This document shows positions 58,432-64,000 of a DNA stretch of 64,000 nt, piece by piece. A model generated the notes under the pieces. It was not told where the DNA came from, searched no databases, and worked only from the letters and a program-made list of their open reading frames with translations. The DNA comes from Planctomycetota bacterium. Lineage in GTDB: Bacteria; Planctomycetota; UBA1135; GCA-002686595. How positions within the stretch are numbered: the stretch's first letter is position 1; each line of letters opens with the position of its first letter. The translations under genes and the position numbers were made by a program. Location of the stretch: the NCBI GenBank assembly GCA_023150475.1, contig JAKLKU010000017.1:62001-126000 (forward strand). Direction: 5' to 3'.

Positions 58432-61400
58432 AGCTCCACGCGCAGAGTCGGGCGACGAACGAGCGGCGAGGCCTCGCCCTCGTGCTCGTGATGCTCGTCT
58501 TGCTCGCGGTGTTCTTCCTCTGCGCGCCGTTCCTGATGGGGGCGCGCAACGCGACGCGTTCCGCCGCGACGCTTTCCGACCGTACGCAGGCGCGGCTCTC
58601 GCTCGACGCGGGCTCGCGGCACGCCGCGGCGCGGCTCTCGCCGTCGCACCCGGCGACCGACCCCACGCCGTACTTCGACGACGCCGACGAACTCGACGTC
58701 GCCGCCGGATTCGATCCGCAGACGTGGGACACGCGCGATCCGCGCGGCGCGATGTGGGACGTCGAAGCGCGCGACGTCGCCGGCTCGATCGATTGGAACA
58801 GCGCTCCTCCGGGCGTGTTCGCGAACGCGCTCGGCGCCGTGACGCGCAGCAGCGACGAGTTGAAGGCCGACGCGCTCGAACTCAGCGTGTCGAGCACCGC
58901 CGGTTTCGAGCCACAGGGCTTCTTCTGGCTCGGGCGGGAGCTGATCGGCTACGGCGAACTCGATCCGACGACGTTCAAGCGGCTCGTGCGCGGCCTCGGC
59001 GCGACGTTCGACGCGGACGGCAACGCCGAACCCTGCGGTCCGCAGCCGGCGTCGAAGCACGCGCCCGGCGAGCTCGTGATCGACCAACGCGCGTTCGCGC
59101 ATCCGCTGTGGCGCATCGGCTCGGGCGAAGGCACGCTTCGCGCATTCGAGTCGAGCGAGCAACTCGCCGAAGCGGCCCAGAACTCGCTCGCGGGCAAGTT
59201 CTCGGGCGCCGCGCTCGCGTTGCTTGCGCGCCACGGCTCGACGTTCGCCGGCGTGCGCGCCGGCCGCGAGTGGCAACGCGCGGCGCGGCTCGTCGGCTCG
59301 GTCACCGGCGGCGAGACGTGCGAGCTCGACGTCGACGACTCGCGGTGGTTCGCGCCCGGCTCGACGGTGCGCATCGACGACGGACGCACGATCGAGTTCG
59401 GGCTCGTCGAAGAGGTCCTCGGCAGCGGCAAGGTCCGGTTGCGGCAGAAATTGCAGCAGGACTACGCAGCGTTCTCGGCGGAAGTGCGCGTGCTCGCGCG
59501 GCGGCCGGTCAACGTCAACACGGCGCCGGTCGAAGTGCTCGAGCTCCTGTTCGAGAACCTGCAGCTCGTCGGCGTCAACGATCGGATCACGAAGAGCGAA
59601 GCGCGCGCGCTCGCGGCGCTGGTGCTCGAGTCTCGGCCGTTCCTCGGCGAAGAAGACTTCCTGCGTCGCGCGGTGCTTCCGGCGGCCGGCCTCGAACGCT
59701 TGCCGAAGGACGCACCGGTCGCGCCGGAGGCGCTCGCCGACGGCAACGCCGTGATCAGCGCGTACGACGCCGTCGCGCTCTACGCGAACGCGCACAACGC
59801 GAACGACGCGGCGCTCGCGTTCTCGACGATGCCGCTCGCCTACACGACCCGCGACGTGTACGCGCTCGAAGTGCGTGCGTCGGTCAACGCGGAGAGCGGA
59901 CTCGAACGCGTCGCGCTGGTGCGCGACGAAGTCGACGTGCTCGCGCCGCAGCGGGAGCTGATGCAGCTCTGGGCGCGGCAAGAGGACTTCGACACGGCGT
60001 TGCGCCTCGATCGCGAAGCGCCGTACTGGATGACCGGGCCGCGCGCGACGTCGCAATGGGACTCGGGCACGGTGCCGCCTTCGCGGTTCCTGCCGCACAT
60101 CGGCACGAGCAACGGACAGATCTACGTGCCGGGCGTCACCAAGCTCGCGCCCGGCGTCGATCCGAGCACCGTGCCCACGCCGGAACACGTCTTCGCTTCG
60201 CGCGAGGACGACGGCTTCGCCCAGCTCTGGCCGTCGCGGCTCCAGGAGACGCCGGCGACGCAGGGCCGGATCGTGCACTTCGACCACGAGACGCACGACC
60301 CCGAAGGCCGGTATCTGCCGGACGCGATCTTCCAGGACCTTTCGGCGTCGAACCTGGTCGGTTGGTCGGACGCGGCGACCGAGTTTGCGCTGCCGCTCTC
60401 CTTCTCGTTCTGGATGAAGCCGAAGAACCTCGGCGACGGGCTCTTCCTCGAACTCGGCAAGACTTCGATCGAGTCCGATCGCGTCACCCTCGGCATCGAG
60501 GGCGAGGACCTCGTCCTGCGCGTCTACGACGGCGCCGGCGACCACCCGGACACGCCCGAGCTCGATGTCGGCGAAGCGCGTTTCGCCGTCGCGCCGGGCA
60601 CCGATCCGGGGTTGCTCCAGGACGTGTGGTCGCATGTCTCGATCGACGTGCGCGGCACGCGCCCCGACCAGATCACGATGTTGGTCGATGGGCGCGACTA
60701 CGGGGTGCGTCAGCCCGGTTCGACGCGGCTCACGACGGCGCTGAACCAGACGACCGACACGTTCTCGGTCGAGAGCGACGAAGGCTTCCCCGACAACTGC
60801 GTCGTGCTCGTCGGCACCGAGCTCCTGGAAGTCTCGAAGCTCGGCAAGAACTCGTTCCGCGTCTCGCGCACCGAGACCGGCCCGCTCGCCGGGTTCGGCG
60901 GCAGGCTCGCGCGCGAACCGTTCGATCTCTCGCTGACCGCGGGCGAAGAGCCGGGTGTCAACGCGGCGCTCGCGAAGAACACCACGCATGCGGCCGGGAC
61001 CACCGTGACGCTCTGCGGTTATTCGTTGCCGCTCGCGTCGAACGTGCCGTCGGCGTCTTCGCAGTTGTCGTCGAGCCTCGGTCTCTTCGCGGTGGGGCAG
61101 GCGGACGTCGTCGTCGGCGGCAGCTCGACGCCGGGCGATCCCGTCGACGTCGTCTGGATCGACACGACCTACACGCTCGGCTTCGGCATGGAGAGCGCGG
61201 GCGTTTCGAAGGTGACGGGCCTCGTGCTGACCAACGCGGACGCGAACATGACGCCGCAGCAAGTCATGGAGGCGTTCTCGCCGAATGGTGGGTATGCGCT
61301 GCTGCTGCAGAAGCAGCTCCGTGTCCTCGACTTCCCGACGTCGGGCAGCGGCCAAGGCGGCTCGGTGCAACAGCCAAGGACGAGCAAGGGCTCGTTGATC

Positions 61401-63599
61401 GGCGGCGCGGAGATCGTCCGTTACTCGGGCTACGACCTCGCGAGCGGCACGCTCTTCATCCAACAGCGCAACGCGCTGCCGATCGGCACGACCACGCTCG
61501 AGCCGCGTGCGTTCGTCACCGACTGGACGAACCTGCTCGTCAACTCGATCGACGCGAGCCTGCTGCTCGATTGGCGACTCTTCGTCGTGCCGATCTCGAT
61601 CCCGGTGCCCGGCGCAGGCGGCGCGGCGGGGTTCCTCGCGCCGAACGGCGGTTCCGAGTTCGCGCAGATCACGCACGTCGACCAAGCGGAGCTCACCGAG
61701 TGGGTGCGCTACGACGCGATCGTCGGCCAGGACCTCGTGCGCAACTCGCCGGCCGCGATCAACGCGCTTTCACTCGCGTTGATCCACGATCTGAATGGCG
61801 ACGGCGACACCCGGCCCAAACCGCCGAGCGGCGGCGGCGGACCGAGTCAGAAGTCGTCGCCCCCCGGCAGCTCCGCTTCGAACGCTGCACCCGGTTCCGG
61901 GCCAGGCGCCGGACCAGGCTCCGGACTGGGCGCCGACGCACTCGTCTTCCTCGAGCCCGAGCCTGCGTCGATCGCTGCGGCACCCCAGAGCTCAGGCGGT
62001 TCCGATTGGTTGCCGTACCTCGGCGTCGCGGAGGACCTCGACTACCCGTTGACCCGCGCCGCGCGCGAAGCGTTCCAGTTCCGCGGCGTGCTCGGCACCT
62101 ATCCGCACAAACACTCCGCCGGCACGTTGGTGTTGCCGGTGTGGCGCGTCGACTCGTCGGTGTACTCGCCGGGACGGCCCGGTCGGCTCGACGCGGCGTT
62201 CCTGATGGACGCCGATCCGACCGATCCGGGTTGGCCGGTGCGCATCCATCACGCGCACGTCCCGTACCAGTACACGACCCACGGCTGGACCACCGCCGGC
62301 GATCCGGGGGTCGGCGTCGCCGCGCAGGGTGCGACGGCCGAAGCGCAGTCCGGCTTCATCACGCAGGCGATCTACGTCGCGTTGCAGCGCGCGGCGCCGG
62401 TGCCGATCGCGGGCGGCGCGATCGGGCAGAACACGCCTGGCTTCGAGACGCGTCTGTGGGCGCGGCTCGTGCTGCACCCGAGCGGCGAGCGGCCGCGCGA
62501 AGTGCAGACCGTGGTGGTCGGCGGTTCGAGCCGCGGCGGTCTCGTGCCGTCGGCGACGGTCGACGAGCTCGCGTTCGGTTCGACGCGCTTTGGCGAAGGC
62601 ACGACGCAGGGCAACGCGCTCTTCGGCGCGAACGCGGTCGTCACGCGCGCCTTCGGCGACGGTGACCTGGCGTTCCAACTCGCGCCGAAGACCTTGCGTG
62701 CGGCCCGCGGTTTCTGGGCCGACCCGACCGTCACGTTCCTCGATCAACTCCCGAAGGACTGCGGACTGTTGAAGCTCGGCAGCGAGATCCTCGCGTACGA
62801 CCAGTACGACTCGGTCACGGGCGAGATCCAGGTCGCGCCGAACGGCCGCGGTTTGCTCGGCACGCGTCCGCAGCCGCACGAAGCGGGCGAAACGGCGATG
62901 TTCCTCGCCGCGTGGCAGGTCTCGCAGCTTTCATCGAACGTCGGCGCGGCCGACGCGGCGCTCGCGCTCGAGGACACCGCCGAGTTCCCGCGCGAAGGCA
63001 CGGTGCTCGTCGGCGACGAACTCCTGCACTACACGCGGCTCGAAGGGCCCGGCCTCGGCATGCCGCGCGGCTCGCGCGAGCCCGGCAAACAGGACGGCAA
63101 AGGCGGCGCGCTCTTCCGCGGCCGTTTCGGCACGGCGCCCGCAGCGCACCAGTTCGGCGAGCCCGTGGTGCTCTATCCCTTCCGCTACTGGGATCGTTGG
63201 GCCGAGCGCGCGGATGCGCCCGAGCTCTCGTACTTCGGCTTCGTGATCGAACAGCCAGCTGCGTTCTGGCGCAGCCTCTTCTGGCGCGCGGAGAACACGA
63301 CGTCGTCGGGCGTCGAGCTCGGCGTGTTGCAGCGCGCCGACGCGGCCGTGCCGTGGGACGCCGATCCGGAGAACACGCCGGGGCTCGCGCTCCACTGGAA
63401 GGGCTTGATCGAGGAGAAGCCGGTTCCGATCGCCGAACAATCGGATCGCATCGAGTGGCGCGCGTTCGTGCGTTATTCGTCGGGCGCGTACGACCCGCTC
63501 TCCGGGCTCGCGCACGGTTGGAAACAGACGCCGCGGCTGCGGGTCTTCGGCGCGAACTTCCTGGCGCCCAACCTCGTGCTGCGAAAGGTCGACCGATGA
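58428..63599 (+). CDS. Giant GspK-like pseudopilin with repeated surface modules
   Basis: 1,723 residues; ordinary GspK is about 300-350. The N-terminus is pseudopilin-like: peptidase site G15/L16 and a hydrophobic helix, without glutamate at mature position 5, as is typical of GspK. Near 361-372 the family block VNVNTAPVEVLELLF and the helix-hairpin-helix region FLGEEDFLRRA are intact. Around 655-770 lies a LamG-like domain (FSFWMKPKNLGDGLF, then VWSHVSIDVRG). At least five copies of a ~40-residue beta module follow the pattern FPxxGxxxxGxExxxYxxxxxxRGxxGT, at about 148, 776, 987, 1435 and 1508. A G/P/S-rich linker lies near 1135-1175. ATGA overlaps join it to both neighbours. Confidence 0.85.
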   Translation: MKLHAQSRATNERRGLALVLVMLVLLAVFFLCAPFLMGARNATRSAATLSDRTQARLSLDAGSRHAAARLSPSHPATDPTPYFDDADELDVAAGFDPQTWDTRDPRGAMWDVEARDVAGSIDWNSAPPGVFANALGAVTRSSDELKADALELSVSSTAGFEPQGFFWLGRELIGYGELDPTTFKRLVRGLGATFDADGNAEPCGPQPASKHAPGELVIDQRAFAHPLWRIGSGEGTLRAFESSEQLAEAAQNSLAGKFSGAALALLARHGSTFAGVRAGREWQRAARLVGSVTGGETCELDVDDSRWFAPGSTVRIDDGRTIEFGLVEEVLGSGKVRLRQKLQQDYAAFSAEVRVLARRPVNVNTAPVEVLELLFENLQLVGVNDRITKSEARALAALVLESRPFLGEEDFLRRAVLPAAGLERLPKDAPVAPEALADGNAVISAYDAVALYANAHNANDAALAFSTMPLAYTTRDVYALEVRASVNAESGLERVALVRDEVDVLAPQRELMQLWARQEDFDTALRLDREAPYWMTGPRATSQWDSGTVPPSRFLPHIGTSNGQIYVPGVTKLAPGVDPSTVPTPEHVFASREDDGFAQLWPSRLQETPATQGRIVHFDHETHDPEGRYLPDAIFQDLSASNLVGWSDAATEFALPLSFSFWMKPKNLGDGLFLELGKTSIESDRVTLGIEGEDLVLRVYDGAGDHPDTPELDVGEARFAVAPGTDPGLLQDVWSHVSIDVRGTRPDQITMLVDGRDYGVRQPGSTRLTTALNQTTDTFSVESDEGFPDNCVVLVGTELLEVSKLGKNSFRVSRTETGPLAGFGGRLAREPFDLSLTAGEEPGVNAALAKNTTHAAGTTVTLCGYSLPLASNVPSASSQLSSSLGLFAVGQADVVVGGSSTPGDPVDVVWIDTTYTLGFGMESAGVSKVTGLVLTNADANMTPQQVMEAFSPNGGYALLLQKQLRVLDFPTSGSGQGGSVQQPRTSKGSLIGGAEIVRYSGYDLASGTLFIQQRNALPIGTTTLEPRAFVTDWTNLLVNSIDASLLLDWRLFVVPISIPVPGAGGAAGFLAPNGGSEFAQITHVDQAELTEWVRYDAIVGQDLVRNSPAAINALSLALIHDLNGDGDTRPKPPSGGGGPSQKSSPPGSSASNAAPGSGPGAGPGSGLGADALVFLEPEPASIAAAPQSSGGSDWLPYLGVAEDLDYPLTRAAREAFQFRGVLGTYPHKHSAGTLVLPVWRVDSSVYSPGRPGRLDAAFLMDADPTDPGWPVRIHHAHVPYQYTTHGWTTAGDPGVGVAAQGATAEAQSGFITQAIYVALQRAAPVPIAGGAIGQNTPGFETRLWARLVLHPSGERPREVQTVVVGGSSRGGLVPSATVDELAFGSTRFGEGTTQGNALFGANAVVTRAFGDGDLAFQLAPKTLRAARGFWADPTVTFLDQLPKDCGLLKLGSEILAYDQYDSVTGEIQVAPNGRGLLGTRPQPHEAGETAMFLAAWQVSQLSSNVGAADAALALEDTAEFPREGTVLVGDELLHYTRLEGPGLGMPRGSREPGKQDGKGGALFRGRFGTAPAAHQFGEPVVLYPFRYWDRWAERADAPELSYFGFVIEQPAAFWRSLFWRAENTTSSGVELGVLQRADAAVPWDADPENTPGLALHWKGLIEEKPVPIAEQSDRIEWRAFVRYSSGAYDPLSGLAHGWKQTPRLRVFGANFLAPNLVLRKVDR

Positions 63600-64000
63600 G
63601 ACGCCGCGGCGGTTTCACGTTGGTCGAGCTCTTGGTGGCGTCCGCGCTGCTCGTGATCGTCTCGATCGCGGTGTTCCAGTTCCTGCGACGCTTCACGACG
63701 CTCTGGCAGAAGAGCGAGGAGCGCCGCGAGCTCGTCGAAGAAGCGAGCGGCATCGCCGAGCTCTTCGCCGAGGACGTCGGTGCGCTGGTCAACGGCCCGC
63801 GCGGCGATCTCGTCGCCGAATGGGTGTTCTTCGACACCGACGGCGACGGCGTGGCGGAAGCGTCCTGGCCGCGCGTGCGCATGGTGCGCTTCGCCACCGA
63901 AGCGGAGCTCGCGCGGTTGCAGGCGGGCGTGCCGGCCGAACGCCGTCAACGCGCCGGCGAAGGTGCGCTCGAAGTGCTGTGGGCGGTGATGCCCGCGCAC
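63596..64000 (+). CDS. Minor pseudopilin, GspJ-like (3' end beyond the window)
   Basis: The first 135 codons are present. The start ATG overlaps the giant GspK stop by four bases. The prepilin motif is RRRGGFTLVELLVASALLV: cleavage after G6, F7 as first mature residue and E11 at position 5. The following region FQFLRRFTTLWQKSEERREL fits GspJ, and position after GspK is usual for minor pseudopilins, though gspI and gspH/J order varies. An acidic FFDTDGDGVAEASWP segment could bind calcium. The remainder of the protein and later operon genes, possibly including ATPase, PilC and secretin, lie outside. Confidence 0.8.
   Translation, partial: MRRRGGFTLVELLVASALLVIVSIAVFQFLRRFTTLWQKSEERRELVEEASGIAELFAEDVGALVNGPRGDLVAEWVFFDTDGDGVAEASWPRVRMVRFATEAELARLQAGVPAERRQRAGEGALEVLWAVMPAH

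Noticed and set aside
57172..61685. Long open frames on the minus strand opposite the pseudopilin genes
   Set aside because: They are R/E/D-rich shadows of GC-rich coding sequence, lack recognisable domains, and the plus strand has clear families and coupled starts.

Overview
The window is a very GC-rich bacterial chromosome segment, probably from a member of the Planctomycetota. Several signals point there. An ECF sigma factor overlaps a membrane-bound Ser/Thr kinase gene. A secreted nuclease-fold protein carries the dockerin-like motif DxNxNGIPDECE. A class II aldolase is clustered with three EutN/CcmL microcompartment pentamer genes, the pentamer-aldolase part of the Planctomycetes-Verrucomicrobia (PVM) compartment. 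A prenyltransferase-like protein, TPR proteins and ExbD share an operon. There are many secreted proteins of DUF or FG-GAP type. No rRNA, tRNA, CRISPR array, transposase, integrase or phage gene was seen. The assignment is inference from gene content, since no marker gene is present.

Left third (0-21 kb). After the tail of a truncated gene come nth-cyaY (Fe-S DNA repair and frataxin), a DinB-fold protein, a CoA-binding Rossmann protein, a spherulin-4-like secreted protein and an ankyrin protein. An ECF sigma/Ser-Thr kinase pair follows. Next is a stress-type module: secreted DUF4198 and DUF4331 proteins on the minus strand, divergent from an ECF sigma factor and its ChrR-like zinc/cupin anti-sigma. 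The two sigma-promoter-like boxes found there match each other, and a clear intrinsic terminator closes the module. Then come an FG-GAP protein, the coupled set epimerase-acpS-methyltransferase, a secreted endonuclease/exonuclease/phosphatase protein, a radical SAM protein, and the biotin carrier and carboxyltransferase subunits of an acyl-CoA carboxylase.

Middle (20-49 kb). A four-gene minus-strand operon encodes a TonB-like, N-terminally anchored prenyltransferase-fold protein, two TPR proteins and ExbD, with no ExbB. An 843-base non-coding region upstream holds a tandem palindromic repeat. Biotin carboxylase, the third acyl-CoA carboxylase part, and a methyltransferase follow. Further on are a HEAT-like secreted protein, a degenerate tyrosine-kinase-like ATPase, a SprT-like peptidase overlapping a secreted beta-sandwich protein, and a MerR regulator with four C-terminal cysteines next to a cysteine desulfurase. 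A YugP-like zinc peptidase precedes the cluster AAA ATPase - peptidyl-prolyl isomerase - three BMC pentamers - class II aldolase. A Ser/Thr kinase then overlaps a TPR-metallopeptidase gene, and a structured gap with a 43-residue membrane protein separates these from radC and rsmE.

Right end (49.5-64 kb). One plus-strand operon with overlapping or nearly touching genes encodes a type II secretion/type IV pilus-like assembly. Its order is FHA protein, PilM-PilN fusion, PilO-like, TPR plus jelly-roll protein, GspG, GspH with a LamG-like domain, a giant 1,723-residue GspK, and GspJ, which runs off the window. The unusual adhesin-like domains on its minor pseudopilins make this the strongest candidate for an undescribed system here.

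Short tandem repeats of 9 to 23 bp recur throughout, both inside genes (9, 12 or 15 bp units, preserving frame) and between them (10, 11, 16 and 23 bp units).
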